From Chrysoperla carnea (taxonomy: Eukaryota > Arthropoda > Insecta > Neuroptera > Chrysopidae), in NCBI RefSeq assembly GCF_905475395.1, contig NC_058339.1, forward strand, positions 35,225,172-35,289,171: a stretch of 64,000 nucleotides of DNA, read 5' to 3'. Within the stretch, counting starts at the first letter, position 1. Every line of letters starts with the position of its first letter. The position numbers were made by a program, and so were the translations under genes. Shown in pieces: positions 37,108 through 47,477 of this stretch. The notes beneath the pieces were generated by a model. That model had not been told where the DNA came from and made no database searches. It worked only from the letters and a program-made list of their open reading frames with translations.

Positions 37108-38101
37108 GGAATACAATACAAGCATCGAAGTTACAAAAGTAATTTTTATTTTTCAAAGAAACATTAATGCAGTTTTTTGGCTTGATTTAATTTACTAAGT
37201 GCTTAATTAGGTAGTAAATAAATCTCAAACATTTAGTATATGCAAAAATTTTTGCTTGTCTCATGATAACCGAAGCGTATGCCAATTTTACCAATTCTCC
37301 TTTAAAAAAAATTGTTGGATACTTAATCGTAATTTATTTATTTTTGGTTCATCCACTTAAAACGATAATTTATTTATTTTAATTAGTAATGAATCTAAAT
37401 ACTCTATGATATAAATCGTTTAATAAATAAACTTAACTAAGAAATACATCAACAATCTCGTCATTATACCAAACAAATTAATAAATTACCAAGCCAAAAC
37501 TATTTCCCAACTATTTCCAATTATCGGATTAACCTCAAGTAAATTAATCATAGCACAAAAATTTTATCAAACTTTCCTTATTTAAAACAAGTGACCATCA
37601 AATAATACAAATTTCCATAAAAATTTTCAAAATAATTAAAAATTTTAATATATTTTATTCAAAATTATTCAATGTTAAGATTTAACAATTTTAGAATAAT
37701 CTCAAAATTTATAACCGAAGGTCGTAAATTAAAATCTTTTCACGTTTTGTGGTAATATAACAAAAAAATGTATACAATCGATCGATTGGAGCCGCTACAA
37801 AAACCACAGAAATAATAGCCCGTAATCTTTAACAGACCATGAAGTAATCTTTCGAAATTTGTATTTAAAAAAAATCAGTAAAAATAAAAATATTAATTTT
37901 ATTGGATAATTTTTTTTTTAATTAATGTCAATATGTCAAAATCAAAGCTACTATTTATAAAGATGAACACTGTGATTTGCGATTTATAAATAAAATGTGG
38001 AAAAAGGCAGCGATAAAAAAATTATAACCTCTGGGAAATTGAACAAATTTTTTCATTGAAGGGTTGTTACCCTCCGGAATATAAGCAAAAAAAAAACTTA
38101 C
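37108..38101. other. Intronic AT-rich stretch next to the Dip2 exon
   Basis: No gene or repeat recognised between the SINE and the Dip2 donor site. Confidence 0.4.
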
Positions 38102-38186
38102 CTTCTGATAATTCTAAATCTAATTCTGCTAATTTTAACAGAACATCTTCAGGTAATGTATTAAAGTCTATATTAAATTCAGCCAT
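38102..38186 (-). CDS. Dip2: Disco-interacting protein 2, first coding exon only
   Basis: The ATG at 38186-38184 opens 28 codons plus one base, ending at a strong donor GTAAGT (38101-38096). The peptide contains LPEDVLLKLAELDLELSE. It closely matches the N-terminal DMAP1-binding domain of DIP2 proteins (typically LPxEVRxxLAELELELSEGDITQKG...), where the first exon also ends at the SEG position. DNMT1 has a related domain but lacks the LAELxLELSE wording. DIP2 proteins are large, with two adenylate-forming-like domains, and act in neurite branching and lipid homeostasis. None of that part is in the window. The remaining exons must lie to the left, so the first intron is at least 38 kb. A second ATGGCTGAATTT context lies about 110 bases upstream (38299) but meets a stop after 11 codons. 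Confidence 0.75.
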
Positions 38187-39406
38187 TGTAGTGCACATTT
38201 TGATTTTGTTTTAAATCACACACAATTTTCAGACAAATAATACATTATTTATTCACTAATTATTAATTAAAATAGTCAAACGATATTACAAATTCAGCCA
38301 TTTTAGTGTAACACCACTTTATTCAACTGGCCTGTTCGGCATTAAACGTATAGGTGGAGACAGTAAACTGACGGTACTGACGGTTTTACAGCACTTTTGT
38401 CTACAAGTCGTTCAACTAAATTGACTGTGTACAAAATATCTTTAAAATGCAAGAGATATAACAGTTAAATGTTAACATTAGCTAGTGGATATTTCATTTC
38501 GTTTTTAACTTATCATGCTAACACAAATTTAAAAAGGGGGAATTTTTTTTTGGGATTTTCTGAAAAAATTGTAGTCGATACTTCGGAAATTACACGTCCA
38601 ATTGTCAATAGTATTAGATCAAAATGCCAGTACATAGACAACGAAACAAACTTAAAAGTAAGAGCCTGAACAGTTATCAATTACGCATACAAAAAAATGT
38701 TAAAATATTCATTTTGGCCCAATAAATCTGATCCCTCCATCAAATTTTCTGAATTCGCACTAGCCCTGTCAATAGATTTAATAGGCTATTCCAGGCCAAT
38801 TGTTAACCTCGGCCAACCTTATGTATTAAAAATGTTTTTGACAAAAAAAAATTATCTTGTACGAACAACAGAAATTCTAAAGATCATTTTCGAGAAGGTT
38901 CTCCCAATGCAGTTCATAAAGTTGCCATTATTAGAAAAAACTGTACCAAATTTCTGAAAAGAACGAAAAATTTCTCACAAATAAATAAGTTTCTAAATAT
39001 AAACGTCAATTGCATAATCAGTAATTTGTACACAGCCAAATTTATATTCATCATACATAAAAAATTCGAATTGTACAAATTTCTGTAGACCATTAATTAG
39101 AAATCGTCAAAATGAATTTAATAAAAACATTATCTATCAGTTAATCATACCCATTTTTATAAAACAACACCTATTTAAAAAAATTAAAACCGTAAATATT
39201 TTAATTTTCATTATCATTGATGAATATTTAAAATAAAAAATCCAATTGCAACCTAAAAATGAATGAAGTATAATGAGCAAGAGCATGCTGATGATGACGA
39301 AATATGATTAAACCTGAGTTGCGCATTTTATTGTTGTTATTGAATTTGTCAAGTATTGAAATTCTTTTCATATTAAATGGGTTAACAATTCTAAAGATAA
39401 GAAATA
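38187..39406. promoter_or_regulatory. Divergent intergenic region between Dip2 and Stx17
   Basis: The start codons of Dip2 (-) and Stx17 (+) face away from each other across 1.2 kb, so both promoters should lie here. No TATA box or initiator can be assigned with confidence. Two short open frames on the + strand (38469-38669, 38697-38957) both contain the residues RPIVN but show no other sign of being genes. Confidence 0.45.
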
Positions 39407-42204
39407 ATGTCTGAGAAATTAACATTTAAAAGGGTTGAAATACCCTTATCAAAATTTAATAATGTCGCAATACCACATCACTTAGAATTATTGAAAAAAC
39501 ATAAACATAATATTATTATGGTACGTAATTACTAATTGTCTTTGTTAGAATTTGGTTCAATTTAATATATTTTATATGCTACTTTAATTCTTTTTTTTTT
39601 TCTAGTATCAGAAACAACATGAATGGGATCGGGTTCGAATCGAACAAAATAATGCAAGTCGTTTAATTAAACAATTAAAACAATTATTATATGAGATGGA
39701 TATGTTAAGGTCACAAGTGCAAGATTCTGATTTAGATAAATTTGATGCAAATACGATTAAATCTAGACAAACTGTTCAAAATGTTATTACGGATTATTTA
39801 GGTGTGTAATTAATTTATTTTATAGATTTTTAATGTTATGCAATCGAGTTCAGAAGGGGGTCTTATCTTGCAGCCTTGAGCTTCGTATGCTGCTAGTTGA
39901 ACAATGGTTTTGTAGTCAGGATCCTTAGTATTCCCAAAAAATTTCACACTACATCCTTGAACGATACACAAGCTTATTTTTCCTTCTCATTCATATTTTC
40001 CACAAAAAGGGTGCCGATTAAAAGCCTTCTGATGTCGGGGCAAGTGAAAACTTCCTCTTTCAACTTTGCTTCTGACAGCTTCGGGAATTTTGTACATAGA
40101 TATTTAAAACAGTCTCCACCCTCTTGCAGGAGTTTTACAAATTGTTTCATCAACCCCAAATTGATATGGAGAGGTGGTAACAAAACTTTTTCTGGCGGCA
40201 CAAAACTAGTATTGATAACATTTTTCTCTATTCAATTCTCAATTACTTTTAGTCCAATGCTGTTCTCTGGCTCTACTATCCCATAAGCATAAACAGCAAG
40301 AGTATTTAGTATAGCCTGCCTGCTGACCCAAAAGCATCGTCAGCTGCCTCCTGACTCAACAGTCCCCACAAACCATCCATTAATGGTCCTGATACTTGAT
40401 TCTTTCCAGGATAATGGCCAAATTATTAGTTAGTTTTCTTCCATATGCACAGAATACCCCATTGGAAGCGAAGCTAATTTATTTTCATTGTGCAACAATA
40501 ATACTTTAAGACTAGTTTAATATAATATTACTATAAAATACTATATAATACTACTTAAAGACTAGTTTATGTTGTGACTAATATCTATAAAAACCTATGG
40601 GATAGAATGTTTTGAATATTTTTCCTGTTTTTGGGAGGTCAAAATATATAAGAAAATGTAAAAAAATCCTATGCAGTTTTTTAGTCGCAGACCTGTGTAA
40701 TCAATTTCGAGTTGTAGAGAACTCTGGTAATTATAGCTTACGATATCCGAGAAAAGGGAACTATTCGGGAGGCTCTGTTCAGATATACTTATTTATTTTT
40801 TTAATGATATTTTTATAGCATTGATATCGAAGATATCCGCCCTAGAAATAAATCGATCCAACGCAAACGAAGACGAAAATAATGAAATACAATTAAACAT
40901 AGACCCTTTGATAGTTGGTGATATTGAATACGAAAATGATATTATTAACGAAAAAGAAGAATGTTTAAGATCTGCTTTACAATTACAACGAAATTTAGAA
41001 GATTTACAAAGTGCTTTTGTTCAATTACATCAAATAGTTCATGAACAAGGTGAATTAGTTGAGAAAATTGAAGAAAATGTTGAGGTGGCTGCTGAAAATG
41101 TTCATGAAGGTGCCGTACAAATAGCTAAAGCAGCAAGGTATATTATTTTGTTTTAAAAATAGTTTTTATCTCCGTGTCTAGAGTGAATTGCTTTGATTTA
41201 AGAGTGTTCTCCCTTACACATATTTATTTTGTTGCAAAGGATGGAGATCTCATTTCAAAATTAATTTGTTTTCGTTGTGCTAAATATGTAAATTATTATT
41301 ATTTTCGACAATTTTAGCATATCACAGATATAAAAGAAAACAACGATCTCCACCGTGGCTTTTAACGTAACTCAGAGGTTTATTATTCATAAGGCAAAGT
41401 AGACACGTGTCTACAGGCGCGTGGTTAAAAAAGAGGAGCGATCGTGGATGTTTTAGACAGACTTGTGGTTCAATTTTAAAAGAGTCGAGAATTGTACAGC
41501 ATTTTTTAGGGAAAAATTGGTTTTTAAGCAATATGATATATTTAAACACTGAGGAATTCAAAATAGAGCATGTATGCATGTTAGTAACGATCTATTCTGG
41601 TGATTTAAAAAAGTGCTTTTTGATTAATGTGTCCATCTACGTTCTTATTACATAACGATAGCTCGAGCCGGAGAACTGTCCCGAATAATCAACGCGAAAA
41701 AAAAAGAACTTGAAACTAAAAAACTTAAAATTGGTCTTTATTAATAGATTTTTAGTATGAGGGGAGCTAATTTTTAAAACTGCCTACAGGCGCAAAATTT
41801 CTTAATTCGTCTCTGATGCATGTTGACTTACTAATATGCCAAATTCGGAAATCCCTAATTCGAGCACGATATATTATTGTGTTGAAGATCGGTGAGTCAT
41901 GAAATTTTAATCCCGACCAGAGAAAATAATAAAGAGGATTTCATAAATCTTGTATCTTTTAATAATTTTTTTTTGCAGTTATAAACGAGCTATGTATCCA
42001 ATAACTGGCGCAGCTATTGGTACATGTATTGGAGGTCCAATTGGATTTGTTGCCGGATTAAAATTAGGTGGTTTAGCTGCTATCGGTTGTGGAATTACTG
42101 GATATTTTGGTGGAAAATTATTAAAAGAGCAAGATGAAAAATGTTCAACACAAATACCAGATAGTACCAATCAAAATGAAACGAAACGTAATAAAATTTT
42201 ATGA
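39407..42204 (+). CDS. Stx17: Syntaxin-17, autophagosomal Qa-SNARE
   Basis: There are four exons: 39407-39520, 39606-39801, 40819-41137 and 41979-42204. All junctions are GT-AG and in frame, giving 284 residues (the human protein has 302). Exons 1 and 2 encode the N-terminal helical domain (KRVEIPLSKFNNVAIPHHLE, then YQKQHEWDRVR). Exon 3 holds the SNARE motif, with the central glutamine in HEQGELVEKIEENVE. Exon 4 encodes two closely spaced membrane segments rich in glycine zippers (GAAIGTCIGGPIGFVAG and GGLAAIGCGITGYFGGKLL), the hairpin anchor that characterises syntaxin-17. In other animals the protein sits on completed autophagosomes and drives fusion with lysosomes together with SNAP29 and VAMP7/8; it is also found at ER and mitochondria. 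The start was chosen because it opens the conserved N-terminus and an upstream extension is not needed. Intron 2 contains an antisense transposon pseudogene. Confidence 0.93.
39886..40510 (-). pseudogene. Decayed transposon-type gene of a widespread arthropod family
   Basis: Read on the minus strand, pieces of one protein appear in order: LKVLLLHNENK, SLPMGYSVHMEE, GYTKYSCCLCLWDSRAREQ, PPEKVLLPPLHINLGLMKQF, DCFKYLCTKFP, FKDVV and NFLGNTKDPDYK. From memory these match a protein found in many dispersed copies in arthropod and some cnidarian genomes (LLPPLHIKLGLMKxFVK, CFLCxWDSR). The copy is broken by a stop in the first segment, a frame change after the WDSR segment, and in-frame stops at 39976-39974 (TAA) and 39946-39944 (TGA). 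It lies inside intron 2 of Stx17, antisense to it. The function of the family is not known to me; a mobile-element origin is suspected from copy number. Confidence 0.7.
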
Positions 42205-43803
42205 TGTTCACTTATGTAACAGAATTTTTGAATTCTGTTACACAACTTTTTGTATACCACCTCAACATGATATGAAATTGAGTGAAATTTAACACACAAG
42301 AATTTCTCTGTATTAGAGACTACGTTTATTTATAGAGATTCAAAAAAAAATGTTTACTGTGATATTTTGTAATTAGAGATGGCTTTATTTGATCGGATTA
42401 GCAAGTTAAGTTTCACTTGAATATATTTAAATACTAAAATACTCGATTATGAATATAAAAAATGGATAATTGTGCGCTTGCTCACGCGCCAAATATATTT
42501 GTAATTTTAATAGTTTATTTTTATGACTAGTTATTGAAGCCCATATGTAAAAGCTATTCGAAATATATTTTGTACTACTATATTGTTAAACCTAGTGTCA
42601 TTATTCTAAAATATTTATTATTCAAAAGGACTCCACAGAATTTAATTGCTGTAATGTAAAAATGTGTTTTAATTCCAAGGATTCAATATGTATTGAATTT
42701 AAGCCCTTCAGTCTGATCGGCTTTCGTATTATTACACTTGTGATGAGAGAAAATCTCACGCTATTGCTCTAGCGCCAAGAGCGAAATTTTAAACTTTACT
42801 AAATGTTCTAAATAGATAATGCCACTTTAGTTATCACATTTTATTCATCTGTCATCTGTCATTGAAAACACAGTGTAAATGCGGACATAGCCGAAGTATA
42901 ACGAAGCCATCCGAAATGTTTTTTTTTTTAACCGACTTTACTGAAGTGATGAGAAAAACTCTCACAGCTGTTAATTTTTGCTTTACTTTATATTTTGAGT
43001 TGTAAAGCAAATTTTGCGAATGTAAAAATTTTTCAAGTGGTCATTCCATATGAAATTAAAATAGCCTTTTAATATAAGCTTGAGAGAATTTCTCTACGTA
43101 AACGTTCGGAAGAGTTAACGTAAAAAATTTTAATTAACTCTTAATTATTAACTTTTACTTTATAAGATATTTAACCTTGGAATTTAATATGCAACCATGT
43201 AGATAGAGATCTTTGACTCCAAATGTCTCAAAAAGTGTTCATTTAAAAACTTGAGCGCTTGTACGTTACAAATTACCTTTAAGAATTCTGGAGGGTCCTT
43301 TATGAAAATAATTCATTTCAATGAGTTGTTTGAGCAAGTTTTCTTTATTTTATTTATGAATATTTGATATTCTTAATATTTTAACTCACAAATCAAATTT
43401 TAAGTTCTATGCAAACTCCAAGTTATCATTTCGGCACCTTACAGTGCGAAATATAAATTATTCCTGACCAATCTCACATACACTTTAATAAATATAATAT
43501 ATCGGTTAAAAAAATTGGTTGAGTTAATGAATTAATCGAAAATATGTACATATTTTTATAAATATTTATTTTTTTTAGCGCCTTTATTCATATACATCTT
43601 CAATCATAAATATGATCTTTATCAATTTTAGCCAATTAATTTTAACAAATTCATAAAAATACTGTTAGCTCGTTCTCAAAATAAAATCGATTTTTATATC
43701 TGATTAATTTATAAAATTCTAGACAAATTTGTAGGGTCATGAACACATCCGTCTAGTTGTTCATCAACAACCTAATTTTAAGTCCTTTTTGCACCCTATG
43801 ACT
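42205..43803. other. Stx17 3' flank, no further gene
   Basis: The Stx17 3' UTR must lie in the first part, but no convincing AATAAA signal stands out directly after the stop. Three GAGA(G/A)AA...CTCTCAC-like small inverted motifs occur at about 42743, 42950 and 43080. No gene recognised. Confidence 0.35.
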
Positions 43804-44125
43804 TACAGTGTGTCCCCGGATAGAGGTAACTATATTTGTAAATTTTCTTATTTTGCATTTTAAGAAAAAAAGTCATTCTTTATAAGAAGTTTTGCTTATT
43901 CTGAAAAGTATGTAGGTATATTTAAATCTTCTTAAAGGGTAGTTTACCCAAAAAAAAAATAATGATACCAAATTTTTGGCTACCCTGTACATTATTTAGA
44001 AGTTTTAAATATTCCTACATACTTTTTATAATAAACAAAATTTCTTATAAAGAATGACTTTTTTTCTTAAATGCAAAATAAGAAAATTTACAAGTATAGT
44101 TACCTCTATCCGGGGACACACTGTA
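43804..44125. mobile_element. Mariner-type MITE (TACAGTGTGTCC ends)
   Basis: Bounded by TACAGTGTGTCCCCGGATAG and its reverse complement, with TA at both outer edges as expected for Tc1/mariner insertion. The inverted arms extend for about 85-90 bases, with a few mismatches (for example the shared AAGTCATTCTTTATAAGAA block). The 150-base centre is non-coding. Confidence 0.85.
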
Positions 44126-46617
44126 TATTATTAAAATCAGAATTCAACGAGTACAGTAAAAGATGTAACAAAAACCTGATAGTTAAGGAAAAAGAAATAA
44201 ACCGCTCACTTTTTATTAAAACCTTGCGAATAGTGTTTGGATGTTAAATATCATCCGTAAACCATGAGTTAGTTGCGAAAATGTTTCCATTTGTTAATGA
44301 AAAACAAATTGTCAAATAAGTGAAACGGTCCATGAAAAATTCAACTTAAAAAGAAATTCTTTCAATTTTTGCTTAAAAGCAATTGGGTTAGGTTTCTGAT
44401 TCATTTTGGAATTTTGTTATAGATACGTATACTTGTATTGATAACTCTCACTACCTATATAGTTCTTGGTAGTTTTCATTGCAACCAAATTTTGTTTGTT
44501 TCTTGTTCTGTATGAGTGATCAAAGTAATGTTTTCCATACAGATTCCTAATTTCTTAAAAATTGTTTGGCATGTTCGTTCACTTTAGCATTTGCTATCAT
44601 TCTGACACATCGTTTTTGGTTTTTAATATTTTGTCGATAGTAGTGGAATTTCCCCAGAACAATATTCCATTTTTTATAATAGTGTTTATGGGCGTAATAA
44701 AACTGCATCAAGATATTTGGGGCTAGGATATAAGTAATACAAGTTGCCTATTTATTAATTTTTGAAGTCAACTTTATAAGGGCCGTTTCATTTAATTAAC
44801 ATTTTATTGTCTATTAACAAATAGAAACATTTACGCAACAAGCTCATAGTTTACGATTGATATTTGACATCTAAGAAACACATTCCACTAGGTCTTAGCA
44901 AAAAGTGAGCGGTTTATTTAATTTATTGTATTAAATAGAGAACTTGCAAAAAACTTTTAAATTGACATTCATGTAAAATAGGACCAGTATTTATAACTAA
45001 CCCGAAAAATAGTGATCAGGACACCACTAAAGAAATTCCATTAATTGTTGGAATCCTTTCAAATAACTCTAGCCTATAGCTTACAAGTTGAGCGATAATT
45101 TACATTCACTTTTATTTAGAAAAATATGATTTAACGATTTTTTTTGTTCCTAATAAAACTTTGATGTAGTGCGTAAGAAAAAAATATATTGTTTTTTATT
45201 TTAAAAAGTTCTAAATATCGTTGACTCTAATCAGCGATCTTAGTAAATAAAAAAGATTATTTAAACGCGCCGCTTCTTTTTTCCATAATTATAATATGAA
45301 GCTTAATTCACACGATCTTTATTTCATTTTTTGTTTTTAAGTAATCGTTTACGTCATTAAATCCATATCTGATTAGAAAAGGGCCAATGATCTTTTTCTC
45401 ATGCTCCATGTAAATCAAACTGATTATATTTCTTCGAACAGCAATATTTAAGCTGAGATGAACCTACTAAATTTTTATTGTGATCAGATTCCCAACCGTT
45501 ATGGTTTATCCGAAATATTATGACTTCAGAGTACTAATTTGTATGTTATTTACTTCGTTTAAATTTTGTACTATTTGCCATTAAAATGTGAGTGAAAATT
45601 ATTGGACTAGACTCGAATTTTTGTAAAGAAATCCTAACAGTTTGATATGGATGACGCATAAATCGTAGTTAATGACCCTTTTTCCAGCTAGATATATTTT
45701 TTCTGTTTGTTTTTAAATAGTCAAGCGAATCATTAAGTTTATGTTAAAGTTCATTTGGATTGTTATCACATGAATTGCAATATTTGTTATCTTGACGTTT
45801 TAGTTAATTAGTTTTTAATAGCAATTGAATCGTTGTTGTGCAGTACATACATTTTTATCTCCCATAGCCTGTTGCCAAACAAATATATTGTTGCAGATAA
45901 CACAATAAAAATGGCGGCAATACTTATTGATCGAAAGACTTTTTAAAAAATATTGTAATATTATTTATAATATTGAAAAAATTAGCTAAATAAAAATAAA
46001 GCATTAATATTTATTTTGTATTATTTTATTATTTATCTAGTAACCGATGTTCAAATTTTGTAAAAATAACTATTCAACATAATTATAAAAACTGATATTT
46101 TTGAGAGAAATTTTTCTGAAATGGTACTTTTTTTACTGTTTAATTATTACGTAATTTTTTTAATTAGAAAAATTAGTCTCCAATATGGATTCATCATTTA
46201 ATTCTATGCCAAATGTCATATCATTTTTTACGGAAAAATGTAAGTTATTGTAAATTTTTCAACAATGTGTCAATTTATCGTTCAAGGGTTCTTAGAAAAA
46301 GTAAGTAATATGTAATCAAATAATTTTAATCGTTTTGGACTCCAGTCTAAATTAGAAATAAAGACACAAGAATTGAAAATTGATATTTTAAAAATATTGT
46401 TAAAAAGTTTTGAACTTTAAAATCTCTTAGGGCGGGCATTCGATTATAATGATTTTATAAAAAATACTTTTCTGGTCGAACCCGTAACAAATACCCATAC
46501 AAAAAAAGGCTTTAAATAAGTTGTAGGTAATGTAATTCTGCATTTTTTAGTTTTCGGAAGACATTCCAGGAGTGTAGCAAATGTTTCTTTATTACACCTA
46601 TATTTGACTTAATTTGT
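44126..46617. other. AT-rich intergenic stretch
   Basis: No established gene. A possible three-exon mini-gene at 46185-46420 is discussed as a finding. An ATGGCGGCAATA context at 45911 runs only 12 codons. Confidence 0.35.
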
Positions 46618-46912
46618 AACCCCCGAACCAAAAAGAGGAGTTTTATAAGTTTAACCGCTATGTGTGTGTGTCTGTCTGTGGCATCGTAGCTCCTAAACGG
46701 ATGCACTGATTCTGATTTTTTTTTTGTTTAAAAGAATGGAGAGTGTTTTAAGCTAAGTTTCAAGTTGAGTTTAGGATTCCGTACCTAAAACAACTTAATA
46801 AAAGCGATGGTCTTCGAAATCGGTTCAGTTTGGAGAATGCTATAAGAAAAAGGGTAATTTAATGGGGCTAGAGTATTCTTAGTTTGCGAGTTTGGGGGTT
46901 CCGTACTCGAAA
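46618..46912 (+). mobile_element. Repeat family A copy upstream of Ubc12
   Basis: Starts AACCCCCGAACCAAAAAGAG, then a short TGTGTGTGTCTGTCTGTGGC run, CGTAGCTCCTAAACGGATGC, and both internal units ending GATTCCGTACCTAAAACAA and GGGTTCCGTACTCGAAATA. The right inverted terminus is decayed. Confidence 0.75.
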
Positions 46913-47477
46913 TATTTGTAACTTTTACTTGTACTTATTAGTTAATTAGTTATTCTCAAATATCTCGAAAACTGAACTGATGGTGTTTATGACAGTAAAC
47001 GTTTATTACTATTATTGGACCCCCCTATTATTGCATTGTACTAAAGATATGAAATTGCAAAACTGTCAGTATTACCAACTATATTCAACGTTGCCAAACT
47101 CATAGTAAGCAATAATAATAAACTTTTATAAAATTATGTTGTTTTAGATTTTCTTAGATCAGAGTATAAGAAAGTACAACGATATAAATAATAGACTTCA
47201 AAATATCAAAGGTCAAACATGACCACGAGGGCTATGTTTAAGAATAAAAAATATTTATGTTGGCAGCTTAAATTTATCATGAATTTAAATAAGTTTTCTC
47301 TTTAAATTATCCCTAGTACGATACTGATAAAAAACTCTTTAGATATAATTCCAATCGAATTAAATCTTATTATGAGGAAGTATTAATCGTTGTGTCAAAA
47401 TAACTTGCAATTGTCTGTCAAAAGTGTGAATTCTAGAAACGTTTATGTTTCATTTTTTCTTTTTATAGTTATTCGAA
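46913..47477 (+). promoter_or_regulatory. Upstream region of Ubc12 with probable 5'-UTR splice acceptor
   Basis: The sequence just before the Ubc12 start, TTTTTCTTTTTATAG at 47454-47468, is a good polypyrimidine-AG acceptor. The first exon is therefore probably non-coding and lies further upstream; its position and the promoter cannot be fixed. Confidence 0.45.

Larger units (their letters stand above)
1..38101 (-). other. Inferred first intron of Dip2 (continues beyond the window)
   Basis: A splice donor (GTAAGT on the minus strand) ends the Dip2 first coding exon at 38102. I found no matching second exon, expected to encode GDITQKGYEKKR or similar, anywhere to the left. The stretch is AT-rich, has no host gene I can recognise, and is full of dispersed repeats listed separately. 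A single large intron is therefore the simplest reading. A nested small gene cannot be excluded. Confidence 0.5.

Noticed and set aside
40612-40818. A 68-codon open frame before Stx17 exon 3
   Set aside because: It lies in intron 2 and ends in the polypyrimidine tract; no domain is seen.
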